The notes under the pieces are model-generated. The model ran no database searches and was not told the origin of the DNA. It saw only the letters and a program-made list of their open reading frames with translations. Below are positions 31,852 through 44,188 of a DNA stretch of 64,000 nt, one piece after another (the stretch's first letter is position 1; every line of letters begins with the position of its first letter). The position numbers and the translations under genes were made by a program. Origin of the DNA: Erodium maritimum (taxonomy: Eukaryota; Streptophyta; Magnoliopsida; Geraniales; Geraniaceae); the NCBI GenBank assembly GCA_963921825.1, contig OY997590.1:40441039-40505038 (forward strand), in the 5' to 3' direction.

Positions 31852-33538
31852 TGTTGGGTCTCGAGGTAAGGTTGGAGATGAACCAACTCGCAGCGGAAAA
31901 TCAATGAAAACCAAGAGACGATTAAAACCATGAAACAACTAACAAAGAATGGATTCACAATAGAAAATTTCAGCACTAGTTGTTACCAAAACAAGAACAC
32001 CGGGTAACGAATGATTGGCTTGAGTCTCCAAGACGCCTACGTATCCACATGAGAATCAAAGCCACGTAGTTCTTCTCTTTGAGGACTCAAGAACACAAAA
32101 TGGAGGAGGAAACTAGCCAAACCCGAAATGGCCATGGAAGAGGGAGAGAAAATGTGTTTCCTATTCTTGTCTAGTGTTTGTTATGTTGAAAAAAGATGAC
32201 TTAAACATAACAAAACTCATACTTGTCCAACTAAAGGCATGGGACAAGTATGGTGTCAAGTAAGGTGTAAATAGGACAAAGTATGGCAAGACAAGATTGG
32301 GTTAGGTGGTGAATCACCAACACCTTAATCCTTGTCTTGCTTGCTTAGTACTAATTAATCAAGACTTGATTAATTAGTTCCATGGGCCTTGGTTGCATGG
32401 GCCATTCATGGGCCTCTTGGAACATGGCCCGTGGCCATTTCCAACGAGGTCCCGTGATTCGCTCATCGCCTCCAAGCCTTCCATACCGGAAATGTACAAC
32501 ATTATCCGACGCAATCAATCCCAAGACTCCAAGCCTTGTCTCGATCCGTAAAGTCCTATTCACTTACGGGCACATGACCCAAAACCCAGTTTTGGTCATG
32601 TCCCGAGACAACTCCCTTTTGGCCATTCTCCATAAATGTGTCAATGAGTTTCATCCTCCGGTGTGACCCTTAGGTTTATGCATGTCAATAGATCAACGTA
32701 AAATCCCATTTTACTTGATCCTATTTAAGTGACAACTAACGAGACTTTAGTATTTCCTGACACTACATAACGAATCGACCCTGTCAATTCTAACCTTTCC
32801 GTCGTCCCTGTCATTATCTTTTTATCTCCGATATCCTGATTGAGATAAGGCATAGAGCCGTCATCCTTATTATTCTCAATCACCGTTCCTTGATATGTGA
32901 GATGACTGAAGATATGATACCCAGTATCATGTGCATGGCCATGCTATTCTTCCAGTCACTCTCGATCAAGTGGCCGAGAACCGATATCTTTCCCATACCT
33001 TAGTATGAGGGATAAATCCCTTAGCCGTCTTTCGTGTCACTCATGTAGCCCGTCCCCAAGCCAATCCTGGCCGTTATGGAAGCCCTGTTACGGACAACGT
33101 TAGGCTCAGGTCAAACTCAGTTGTTCACTACATAGCGATCACAAAGACTCCTTGGTCTAAGGATACATGACAAGCTACAACACTGAATATGTTCATGACT
33201 TAATCTATGGCACATATTCAGGGCGGGTCGTCCAATATCATGTCCCACATGATATCTATGATCAGACTCCGGAATCCCATTCCAATGACTAACAGAACGT
33301 AAGCCATAAAGAGCCATCTTTCATACTAGTCGCTTCTAGTGAAGCTTTGTTGACTAGGGACCCATCGAGTGTGATCTATCTCGATCTATGGTTCTATTCG
33401 CATGGTGGGCATAGATCAGAGCACAAGTCGATATATTACTCCAACACATAAGTAATATAAAGTCGCTTTAATTTTATTGCTAACGATGATATGTACATTT
33501 GGACATTTAGGATTGAACTACGGGCACTAAGACTAACA
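31852..33538 (-). repeat. 3' LTR of Copia-2b (LTR B)
   Basis: 1687 bp. The minus strand runs from TGTTAGTC at 33538 to ACCCAACA at 31852. Outside it, the minus strand reads GCAAGTGGGAGAT (33539-33551), a classical Copia polypurine tract. I saw four substitutions and no indel against LTR C. Confidence 0.9.
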
Positions 33539-36500
33539 ATCTCCCACTTGCCCTAGTTCCAATCTAAACTCCAATATGTCCCCATCGACTTTACATGTCT
33601 AACATGTTCAGGCAGTGACACTGCCTTAGTCAAAGGGTTGGCTATGTTATCATCTGTTGTAATATCAGTTATCTTCACTTCACCTTAGTTCAGTATTTAT
33701 CTGATGAGGTGGATACGCCGCAGTACATGATTGGATTTGTTATACGATCTAGGCTTTTAGCTTGCGCAATGGCCCTTGTGTTGTCGCAAGATGGATTCAC
33801 CGGGCTGGATGGGTTTTTAATTACACCCAGCCCTGCCATGAATTTCCAAATCCACATAGCCTCCTTAGCTACCTCTGCAGCATTCATGTACTTGGCCTCT
33901 GTCGTAGATTCGGCAATGGTATCTTGCTTTACGCTTTCAAAGCTAAAGCTCTGCCATTCAGCGTAAACACATATCCTGATTGACTTCTAAAGTCATCTGG
34001 ATTTGTCTTGGAAAACTAGCGTCTACTCATCCTTCGACGACTAGTTCACCATCATCTTTCCCCCGGGTTAGAATGATGTCTACTGGTACAACATAAGGCT
34101 TACGAGACGTCTGGTCTCATACATGTCATGGCATATATGATCGATCCTGCCCCCAGGCGCATAGGATTCTCATCATCCTTTTCAGCTCATCAGATGTCTT
34201 AGGACACTGAGTCTTGCTGAGATGAATGCCATGACTAGTGGGTAAGAGTCATTTCTTTGAATCGAGCATTAAGAACCTACTCAATGCCTTGTTCACATAG
34301 GTTCCCTGACTTAAATCCAAGACCCTCTTGGTGCGATCTCTACATATCTTAATCCTTAAGATATGAGAAGCATCGCCTAAGTCCTTTATTGAAAAACACT
34401 TCCTCAACCAAGCTTTAGTCTCGTGCAAGGTTGGGATGTCGTTTTCAATGAGAACCAGAAAGGTAATATTGCTCCCACTAGCCTTCTTATAAACGCAAGA
34501 TTCATCCTCGTTCTTGATTAAGCCAAATCCAATTACAGCTTCATCAAAACGAAGGATCCAACTCCGAGAAGTTCGTTTCAATCCATAAATGGATTTCAAC
34601 AACTTATAAATCTTTCCTTTATTCTTCGGATCGTCAAAACCTTTGGGCCGAGACATACAAACGTACTCAGTCAAATTTCCATTTAGGAAAGCGGTTTTGA
34701 CATCCACTTGCCATATCTCGTAATTATGATACGCAGTTATGTCAAGAAGAATTTGGATCGATTTTGACCATAGCCACTAAGGAGAAGGTTTCCTCATAGT
34801 CAATCCATTGGATCTGCCTATAACCTTTCGCCACCAGTTGAGCTTTGTAGGTCAGAGGGTTGCCGTCCATGTCCATCTTCACCTTGAAGATCCATTTGCA
34901 TCCTATGGTCCTCACACCATTGATGGGATCAACCGGTTCCCAGACTCGGTTGTCCGACATGGATTGCATTTCCTCCCTCATGACTCCCAGCCATAACTCG
35001 GAGTTGGGCCCATCCACGACTTCCTGAAAGGTGGCTGGATCATCGTGATCCACCATGACTTCATTGTCACCTCCGGATACCATATCTTGGAGGTGGAAGA
35101 TTGATCCTTTCAAATCGCCTTGGACCTTCCGGAATTGTAACAGGAATTGGTTCTTACTCTACGACAATCTCTGGCTCCTTTCTACTGGGTTGCCAATTGG
35201 TTTAGACAGATATGTACCATCCTGAATTTCTTCGAGATGCACAGTCCTCCCAATGACGTCTTTGGAAACAAAACTTCTTTTCCATAAAGACCCCACCCCA
35301 AGCGACGAACACCATGTTCTCACTGGGATTGTAGAAATAGTATCCCCTTGTTGCTTTGGGATACCACACGAAGGTGCATATCTCAGATCTTGTTTCGAGC
35401 TTAGTCGAAACCAAATGTTTCACATAAGCCTCGCAACCACAAATCTTTAGGAAGGACAAAGCGGGCATCATCCCGTACCATTTTTAAAATGGTGTCCCTT
35501 CCACACCATTCGTCGAAGCCCGATTCACTATGAATGCGGTCGTCTCTAGAGCAAAACCCCTAAAAGAGATTGGGAGATCAGTCCAACTAATCATGGAACA
35601 GACCATTGTCTAACAATGTCCGATTTCTCCGTTTGGCTACACCTTTCAACTACAGTGACCTAGGAGGAGTCCATTCCAAAAGGATCCCATTCTCTTTTAG
35701 ATGATCTAATAACTCTGTGGTCAAGTATTTTCCACCTCGATCCAATCAAAGTGCCTTAATACCTTTGTCTAGCTGGTTTTCTACTATAGTCTTAAACTCT
35801 TTGAATTTATCAAAAGCTTCATACTTATGTCTCACCGAATAGACATAACCATATTTACTGTAATCATCAGTAAATGTGATAAAGTAGCTAAAACCCCTCC
35901 TGGCAAGTGAACTTATTGGTCTACACACATTCGAGTGTATCAGCCCCAATAATTCACCCGCCCTTTCATCGCGATCGATAAAGGGCACTTTAGTCATTTT
36001 GCCCATCAAACAAACCTTACACCTATCGATCGAATGGAATTCGAATGAACCTGAAAGCCCGCACTTCTAAAGTGCTGATAGGCGCTTCTTGTTTATGCGA
36101 CCCAAATGACAGTACCATAACAGAGTTAGGTTTAAATCGTTGGATTTAGACCTCTTGGTATTAACGGAATATATAGAACTTGAGTCATTGTTACCCATAT
36201 CTAATATGTACAATCCTCCAACCATGTCAGTACTGGTATAAAACATATCATTGCATAGAACATTGAAAACTCCATTTCCAATATTAACATTATATCCTTC
36301 CTTGTCAAACACGGATACAGATATAATATTCCTACTAAAAGCAGGTATGCAATATACATTATACAATACTAAGACAAGGCCTCTTGGCAAAGCAAGACTC
36401 ATGGATCCTACAGCAGTTGCCACAACTCTGAGGTCCATTTCGTGCTTTCCAAATCTCTCCTACTTTCAGCCACCATATATTAGTGCATGTGTGAGATTCA

Positions 36501-37067
36501 GTCATGGTATCTAATACCCATGAATCTTTGGAAGTAGAGAGATGTAGCTCTATAGAGTTAATACCGAATGAAGGCACGATCCCACCGCCCTTCCTTAGAT
36601 CATCCAGGTTTCCTGATGAAGGCGCAGTCCTACTGCCCTTCTTCAGATCATCCAGGCTATTTGATGAAGGCGCAGTCCCACTGCCCTTCTTCAGATCAGC
36701 CGTGAACTTCCTGTAATCCCGGTTCCAATGACCAGGCTGTTGGCAGTAGAAGCAGACATTCTCAGGTGTCTCATCTTTCCTGCCAAGTGCGCATGGGCCC
36801 AGCCCTTGCCACTTCCAATTCCCTTGTTGACCATCAGAATATCCTTGGATCCCAGATCCCTGAGATATTCTTCTCAGCAGCTGATGACACTTCATGTAAC
36901 TCTGATATGGTCTTAGAGACAGCCTTGTCAAGGACATATTATTTGCGTTCAGACTTGAGGACTATCCTCAAAATTCTGTACCAGTCCAAATAGTTTGTCC
37001 CATTTAGATTGACCCTGTCAAGAATGGTTTTTAATGACAAACTATTAATGTTCGCTGAATTTGCCAT
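33539..37067 (-). pseudogene. Copia-2b gag-pol, catalytically dead in several domains
   Basis: Gag begins at an ATG at 37067. The nucleocapsid knuckle reads CFYCQQPGHWNRDY, with Tyr in place of the last Cys of CX2CX4HX4C. The protease motif reads WVLDTMTESHTC, so the catalytic DTG is DTM. Integrase pieces lie at 35470-36440 (CHLGRINKKRL, GFSYFITFTDDYSKYGYVY). RT lies at 34249-35113 (MDVKTAFLNGN, YGLKRTSRSW), and FLVLIENDIPTLHE replaces the region where the sister copy has FLVLYVDDILLIGNDIP: a 21-bp in-frame deletion removes the YVDD catalytic box. RNase H pieces (33690-33887) are also broken. More than six stops or frame shifts occur overall. The element could only have moved with enzymes supplied in trans. 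Confidence 0.87.
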
Positions 37068-38626
37068 TTGATCTACAACAGATAAAATTCAATCAGTAAA
37101 CTGAATAAATTTTATGAAGATCAAGCTTAAACACCAACAATCAATTCTAAACCTTTAGAATTTGAAACCAAGATCCTTGATTCACTCGATTAAGCTGAAC
37201 TAATGCTCACCACTTAATCGAGTTATGTAGGTAGGACTCCATCCAATCACATCCAATGTGACTCTTGGCTAGGGTATGTACTTATGTACACGACTTACCC
37301 TATCTGTTACCCTACCTCAACCTCAGGCCGAGAATCGTAGTCGGGTCCACCAATTTTCAACTATGGCTCGTCACTATGTAGGTGCTCCGCTAATGCGCAC
37401 GACACCCACATATGTCGTCCAAACCTACTACCGCGCTTCCCCATGGATGCTCCGCTAATGCGCACGACAACCATAGGACGGGGAGGTAGTAAGGTGTTGA
37501 TGATTGGGAGGTATCGGACATGACCCGCTTTTACTTGTCCAGTTGTGTTCAAAACTTTGGCACATCCTAGATGCGATGAGCACATCAACTACATTCCAAA
37601 TGCAATGATGCCTCAAATTACATCCAATGTAATTCTTCCTTTGAACCCGTCAACTACATCCAATGCAATGACGGTTCTAAGGGTTCACACACAAGGATTA
37701 AAATTCCAATTTTATCTTTGCATGTGAGGTGATATGCTCGGTAAATAAAGTTAAGCATGCAATTCTAAAACACATAGAATTAATCATGCATAAACTAAAC
37801 CAAGCATAAAGCGATAAATGTGCACATAATAGCCCCCTAAACTAACTCCCACTAGCTTCTTGAGCTCCACCGACTCCAAGCCGATGCCAACACCCGAAAA
37901 GCCACCAAATGACCTTTTCGCCCTTTCTTCGTCTTGAGTAAAATATTACAATTTAATACACGACTCGCAGGTCGGGAATAAATAAATATTACAAACAAGT
38001 GGTTCGACGACCACACCTTGAAAGAATAATTACACGCTAACTCTAACGGCTCGCAGGCCGTGAAAAGCGATAAATAATTAAATCGAGCTTGGGGCTATTA
38101 TGTACACCATGCCAACATCACATCACACATCGTGTTATCAAACAAGCATGTTATCAAACATCATGTGATTTTCCGGTTTTAATTAATAGCCAAGTTTCGA
38201 AATTTTTTTTTGATGCTCGGTTTATCGAAACCGTTCAAAAATGAAACTTTTGAACATTTGATCTTCGAGTTCATTATGACGGTTCCAAACTCGTCATAAC
38301 TAACAAAACGGTTTAGCCTTGGCATATCAACCATCCAATGGTCATGCTTGGCCTAGCTCCGTCCAACGGAGCCCCGTTCGGTCCCGGTTTCGGCTCCCCG
38401 AGAGTCCCGCTCCCGAGACCCGAAAAATCAAATTTTTTTCAAAATTTCCAGATTTGAAATAATTTTCAAAAATTCATTTTACATGCATTAAATCCATAAA
38501 CAATAATTTAAAACATGTTATCAAACCATTTAGCAAAACAACATGCCAAAAACGAAACTTTCAAGCAAAACCGAAACTTTGAACACCGTCTTGTGAATCC
38601 CGAAGGTAGCACGGCTCTGATACCAC
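37068..38626 (-). other. Copia-2b leader and primer-binding site
   Basis: The primer site TGGTATCAGAGC lies on the minus strand at 38625-38614, next to LTR C. The ~1.55-kb leader is non-coding and homologous to 29792-31337. Short frames here (for example 37276-37458) are not conserved as proteins. Confidence 0.8.
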
Positions 38627-40313
38627 TGTTGGGTCTCGAGGTAAGGTTGGAGATGAACCAACTCGCAGCGGAAAATCAATGAAAACCAAGAGACGATTAA
38701 AACCATGAAACAACTAACAAAGAATGGATTCACAATAGAAAATTTCAGCACTAGTTGTTACCAAAACAAGAACACCGGGTAACGAATGATTGGCTTGAGT
38801 CTCCAAGACGCCTACGTATCCACATGAGAATCAAAGCCACGTAGTTCTTCTCTTTGAGGACTCAAGAACACAAAATGGAGGAGGAAACTAGCCAAACCCG
38901 AAATGGCCATGGAAGAGGGAGAGAAAATGTGTTTCCTATTCTTGTCTAGTGTTTGTTATGTTGAAAAAAGATGACTTAAACATAACAAAACTCATACTTG
39001 TCCAACTAAAGGCATGAGACAAGTATGGTGTCAAGTAAGGTGTAAATAGGACAAAGTATGGCAAGACAAGATTGGGTTAGGTGGTGAATCACCAACACCT
39101 TAATCCTTGTCTTGCTTGCTTAGTACTAATTAATCAAGACTTGATTAATTAGTTCCATGGGCCTTGGTTGCATGGGCCATTCATGGGCCTCTTGGAACAT
39201 GGCCCGTGGCCATTTCCAACGAGGTCCCGTGATTCGCTCATCGCCTCCAAGCCTTCCATACCGGAAATGTACAACATTATCCGACGCAATCAATCCCAAG
39301 ACTCCAAGCCTTGTCTCGATCCGTAAAGTCCTATTCACTTACGGGCACATGACCCAAAACCCAGTTTTGGTCATGTCCCGAGACAACTCCCTTTTGGCCA
39401 TTCTCCATAAATGTGTCAATGAGTTTCATCCTCCGGTGTGACCCTTAGGTTTATGCATGTCAATAGATCAACGTAAAATCCCATTTTACTTGATCCTATT
39501 TAAGTGGCAACTAACGAGACTTTAGTATTGCCTGACACTACATAACGAATCGACCCTGTCAATTCTAACCTTTCCGTCGTCCCTGTCATTATCTTTTTAT
39601 CTCCGATATCCTGATTGAGATAAGGCATAGAGCCGTCATCCTTATTATTCTCAATCACCGTTCCTTGATATGTGAGATGACTGAAGATATGATACCCAGT
39701 ATCATGTGCATGGCCATGCTATTCTTCCAGTCACTCTCGATCAAGTGGCCGAGAACCGATATCTTTCCCATACCTTAGTATGAGGGATAAATCCCTTAGC
39801 CGTCTTTCGTGTCACTCATGTAGCCCGTCCCCAAGCCAATCCTGGCCGTTATGGAAGCCCTGTTACGGACAACGTTAGGCTCAGGTCAAACTCAGTTGTT
39901 CACTACATAGCGATCACAAAGACTCCTTGGTCTAAGGATACATGACAAGCTACAACACTGAATATGTTCATGACTTAATCTATGGCACATATTCAGGGCG
40001 GGTCGTCCAATATCATGTCCCACATGATATCTATGATCAGACTCCGGAATCCCATTCCAATGACTAACAGAACGTAAGCCATAAAGAGCCATCTTTCATA
40101 CTAGTCGCTTCTAGTGAAGCTTTGTTGACTAGGGACCCATCAAGTGTGATCTATCTCGATCTATGGTTCTATTCGCATGGTGGGCATAGATCAGAGCACA
40201 AGTCGATATATTACTCCAACACATAAGTAATATAAAGTCGCTTTAATTTTATTGCTAACGATGATATGTACATTTGGACATTTAGGATTGAACTACGGGC
40301 ACTAAGACTAACA
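38627..40313 (-). repeat. 5' LTR of Copia-2b (LTR C)
   Basis: 1687 bp, nearly identical to LTR B. Differences seen are GGCATGAGACAAG versus GGCATGGGACAAG, AAGTGGCAAC versus AAGTGACAAC, TATTGCCTG versus TATTTCCTG, and CATCAAGTG versus CATCGAGTG. Its TG end (40313) is followed immediately by Copia-2 integrase sequence. Confidence 0.9.
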
Positions 40314-42497
40314 TTAGCTACTTTATCACATTTACTGACGACTTCAGTAGATATGGTTATGTCTATTTGATGAGACATAAGTCTGAAGCTTTTGATAAAT
40401 TCAAAGAGTTTAAGACTGAAGTAGAAAACCAGCTAGGGAAAAGTATTAAAGCACTTCGATCAGATCGAGGTGGAGAATACTTGACCATAGAGTTTTTAGA
40501 TCATCTAGCAGAAAGTGGGATCCTTTCGGAATGGACTCCTCCCGGAACACCACAATTGAATGGTGTGTCCGAACGGAGAAATCGGACTTTATTGTATATG
40601 GTCCGGTCCATGATTAGTGGGACTGATCTCCCAATCTCTTTCTGGGGTTATGCTCTGGAGACGGCCGCATTCATTTTGAATCGGGCTCCGACGAAGGCTG
40701 TGGAAGGGACACCATTTGAGAAATGGCGCTGGAGAAAGCCCGTTTTGTCCTTCCTGAAGATTTGGGGTTGCGAGGCTTATGTGAAACGTTTAGTTCCGAC
40801 TAAGCTCGAACCAAGATCTGATAAATGCACCTTCGTTGGGTATCCCAAAGAAACAATAGGGTACTACTTCTACAAACCCAGCGAGAACACGGTGTTCGTC
40901 GCTCGGGGTGGGGTCTTTATGGAAATGGAGTTTATTTCTAAAGACGTCAGTGGGAGGGTTGTACATCTAGAAGAAATTCAGGGTGGTACAGATCCAACTG
41001 ATCCACTGGACAAACCTGTAGAAGAGCATGAGATGGTCGTAGAGCAAGGACCAGTTCCTGCAACAATTCCAGAAGGTCCAAGGCGATCTGAAAGGGTTAG
41101 TCGTCCACCTCCGAGATATGGTTACTTTGTGTCTGGAGGTGACGGTGAGCTTGTGGTGGATCACGATGATCCAGCTACATTTCAGGAAGCTGTGGACGGA
41201 CCCGACTCTGAGTTATGGCTAGGAGCCATGAGGGAGGAAATGCAATCCATGTCGGACAACCAAGTTTGGGAACTTGTTGATCCCATCGGTGGTGTAAGAA
41301 CCATCAGATGCAAATGGATCTTCAAGGTGAAGATGGACATGGAAGGCAACCCTCAGACCTACAAAGTCCGACTGGTGGCGAAAGGTTATAGGAAGATCCA
41401 AGGGATTGACTATGAGGAAACCTTTTCCCCAGTGGCTATGGTCAAATCTATCCGAATTCTTCTTGCCATAGCTGCATATCACGATTACGAGATATGGAAA
41501 ATGGATGTCAAAACCGCTTTCCTAAACGGAAATTTGTCGGAGGACGTTTATATGTCTCAACCCGAAGGTTTTGTCGATCCGAAGAATAAGGGAAAGATTT
41601 GTAAGTTGTTGAAATCCATTTATGGATTGAAACAAGCTTCTCGGAGTTGGAACCTTCGTTTTGATGAAGCTGTAATTGGATTTGGCTTTATCAAGAATGA
41701 AGATGAACCTCGCGTTTACAAGAAGGCAAATGGGGGTAAGATTACCTTTCTGGTGTTGTATGTCGATGACATACTACTCATTGGAAACGACATCCCAACC
41801 TTGCACGAGACTAAAGCTTGGTTAGGGAAGTGTTTCTCAATGAAGGACTTAGGCGATGCTGCTTATATCTTAGGGATTAAGATATATAGAGATCGCACCA
41901 AGAGGGTCTTGGGTTTAAGTCAAAGCACCCATGTGAACAAGGTATTGAGTAGGTTCTCAATGCTTGATTCCAAGAAAGGACTCTTACCCGCACGTCATGG
42001 CGTTCATCTCAGCAAGACTCAGTGTCCTAAGACACCTGATGAGCTGAAAAGGATGATGCGAATCCCATACGCTTCAGCGGTAGGATCGATCATGTATTCC
42101 ATGATATGCACGAGACCAGATGTCTCATATGCCTTGAGTTGTACCAGCAGACATCAGTCTAACCCTGGTGAGGAACACTGGATAGCGGTCAAAGCGTTTC
42201 TCAAATATTTGAGAAGAACTAAGGACGCGTTTCTAGTGTACGGGGGAAAAGATGATTCTGAACTAGTTGTTAATGGATATGTAGACGCTAGTTTCCAGAC
42301 AGATCCAGATGACTTTAGAAGTCAGTCAGGATATGTGTTCACGCTGAATGGCGGAGCTTTCAGCTAGAAGAGCGTGAAGCAAGACACCGTCGCTGACTCC
42401 ACGACAGAGGCCAAGTACATAGCGGCTGCAGAGGCGGCCAAGGAGGCTGTGTGGATTAGGAAGTTCACGACAGGGTTGGGTGTAATCAAAAACCCTG
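40314..42497 (+). pseudogene. Copia-2 integrase-RT-RNase H, open except one nonsense codon
   Basis: The frame is open from the insertion junction: SYFITFTDDFSRYGYVYLM (first catalytic Asp of integrase), LRSDRGGEY (second Asp), NGVSERRNRT (Glu). RT follows with MDVKTAFLNGN, YGLKQASRSW and the catalytic FLVLYVDDILLIG intact, then CTRPDVSYALSC. RNase H starts VNGYVDASF. A TAG at 42365-42367 interrupts the motif usually read FSWKSVKQ (TGG to TAG); the frame then continues KSVKQDTVADSTTEAKYIAAAEAAKE. At about 42497 homology ends in filler before the truncated LTR. This is the best preserved polymerase in the window, but gag, protease and the integrase N-terminus are gone. Confidence 0.88.
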
Positions 42498-42524
42498 CGG
42501 GACATGATATTGGACATGATGGGT

Positions 42525-44183
42525 GTAGTTCAATCATAAATGTCCAAATGTATATATCATCATTAGCAATAAGATTAAAGCGGCTTTCTATTACTTATGT
42601 GTTGGAGTAATATATCGATGTGATTTCTGATCTATGCCAACCATGCGAATAGAACCATAGATCGAGATGGATCACACTCGATGGGTCCCTAGTCAATAAA
42701 GTTTCACTAGAAGCGACTAGTATGAAAGATGGCTCTTCATGGCTTACGTTCTGTTAGTCATTGGAATGGGATTCCGGAGTCTGATCATAGATATCATGTG
42801 GGACATGATATTGGACGACCCGCCCTGAATATGTGCCATAGATTGAGTCATGAACATATTCAGTGTCGTAGCTTGTCATGTATGCTTAGACCAAGGAGTC
42901 TTTGTGATCACTATGCAGTCAACAACTAAGTTTGACCTGAGCCTACCGTTGTCCGTAACAGGGCTTCCATAACGGCCAGGATTGGCTTGGGGACGGGTTG
43001 CATAAGTGACACGAAAGACGGCTAAGGGATTTATCCCTCATACTAAGGTATGGGAAAGATATCGGTTCTCGGCCGCTTGATCGAGAGTGACTGAAAGAAT
43101 AGCATGGCCATGCACATGATACTAGGTATCATATATTCAGTCATCTCACATATCAAGGAACAGTGATTGAGAATAATAAGGATGACGGTTCTATGCCTTA
43201 TCTCAATCAGGATATTGAAGATAAAATGATAATGACAGGGACGACGGAAAGGTTAGAATCGATTGGTTCGATTCGCTATGTAGTGTCAGGCAATACTAAA
43301 GTCTCGTTAGTTGCCACTTATGTAGGATCAAGTAAAATGGGATTTTACGTTGATATATCGACATGCATAGACCTAAGGGTCACACTGAAGGATGAAACTC
43401 ATTGACACATTTATGGAGAATGGCCAAAAGAGAGTTGTCTCGGGACATGACCAAAACTGGGTTTTGGGTCATGTGCCCGTAAGTGAATAGGACATTACGG
43501 ATCAAGACAAGTCTTGGAGTCTTGGGATTGATCGCGTTGGATAATGTTGGACATTTCCGGTATGGAAGGCTTGGAGGCGATGAGTACGTCACGGGACCTC
43601 GTTGGGAATGGCCATAGGCCATGTTCCAAGAGGCCCATGAAAGGCCCATGCAACCAAGGCCATGGAACTAATTAATCAAGTCTTGATTAATTAGTACTAA
43701 GTAAGCAAGACAAGGATTAAGGCGTTGGTGATTCACCACCTAACCCAATCTTGTCTAGCCATACTTAGCACCATACTTGTCTTACTTCACACCATACTTC
43801 ACACCTTACTTGTCCTTGATGGTTGTTGATGGTTTAAGTCATCTTTTTCCTACAACAAATCACAAGACAAGAATAGAAACACAACTTCTCTCCCTCTCAC
43901 ACTACAATTTCGAGTTTGGCACTTTTCCTCCCTCTTGTTGTGTTCTTGAGTCATCTAAAGAAGAACTACGTGGCTTTGATTCCAATTGGATACGTAGGCG
44001 TCTTGGAGACTCAAGCCGATCATCGTTTCTTTGGTGTTCTCTTCCTTTTCTTGAACTAGTTGGTAAGGAAACATCCATATTGTTTATTCTTTTGTGTAAC
44101 TAATATTTGGTAGTGTTCTATGACATGGTCTCGAGTTATTTCCGCTGCAAGTATGTGTTCATACCCTCCATCGAGACCCAGCA
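42525..44183 (+). repeat. 3' LTR of Copia-2 (LTR D), 5'-truncated
   Basis: It begins at GTAGTTCAATCATAAATG, ~18 bp into the LTR, and ends TCGAGACCCAGCA. It aligns with LTR A with about 27 differences. The 28 bp before it (42497-42524) include GGGACATGATATTGGAC, also present inside the LTR at 28408, so the junction carries templated filler. Confidence 0.88.
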
Positions 44184-44188
44184 AATCG

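Larger units (their letters stand above)
31614..40313 (-). mobile_element. Inner minus-strand Copia element (Copia-2b), same family as its host
   Basis: On the minus strand: 5' LTR C (40313-38627), leader (38626-37068), broken gag-pol (37067-33539), 3' LTR B (33538-31852), then 238 bp of a second leader (31851-31614) that is cut off. LTR C abuts Copia-2 integrase codons exactly at its TG terminus, so that side is a true insertion end. The left side is a deletion junction into Copia-2 gag. A 1925-bp block (31614-33538) repeats 38389-40313 at a constant 6775-bp offset. The extra leader implies the insertion once was a tandem LTR-int-LTR-int array. Confidence 0.85.
28116..44183 (+). mobile_element. 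Ty1/Copia element (Copia-2), plus strand, internally rearranged
   Basis: 5' LTR 28116-29791 and 3' LTR 42525-44183 are in the same orientation. The TSD AATCG is perfect (28111-28115, 44184-44188), and the insertion splits the chromovirus integrase between the RF and SKY codons. Its interior retains leader and gag start (29792-31613) and integrase-RT-RNase H (40314-42497). Everything between was replaced by a minus-strand member of the same family (31614-40313). The 3' LTR lacks its first ~18 bp, and the end of RNase H is deleted. The two LTRs differ at about 27 sites (~1.6%). Confidence 0.88.

Noticed and set aside
36251-36993. Plus-strand ORFs opposite Copia-2b gag
   Set aside because: They are antisense shadows. 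The minus strand carries the zinc knuckle and protease motifs.
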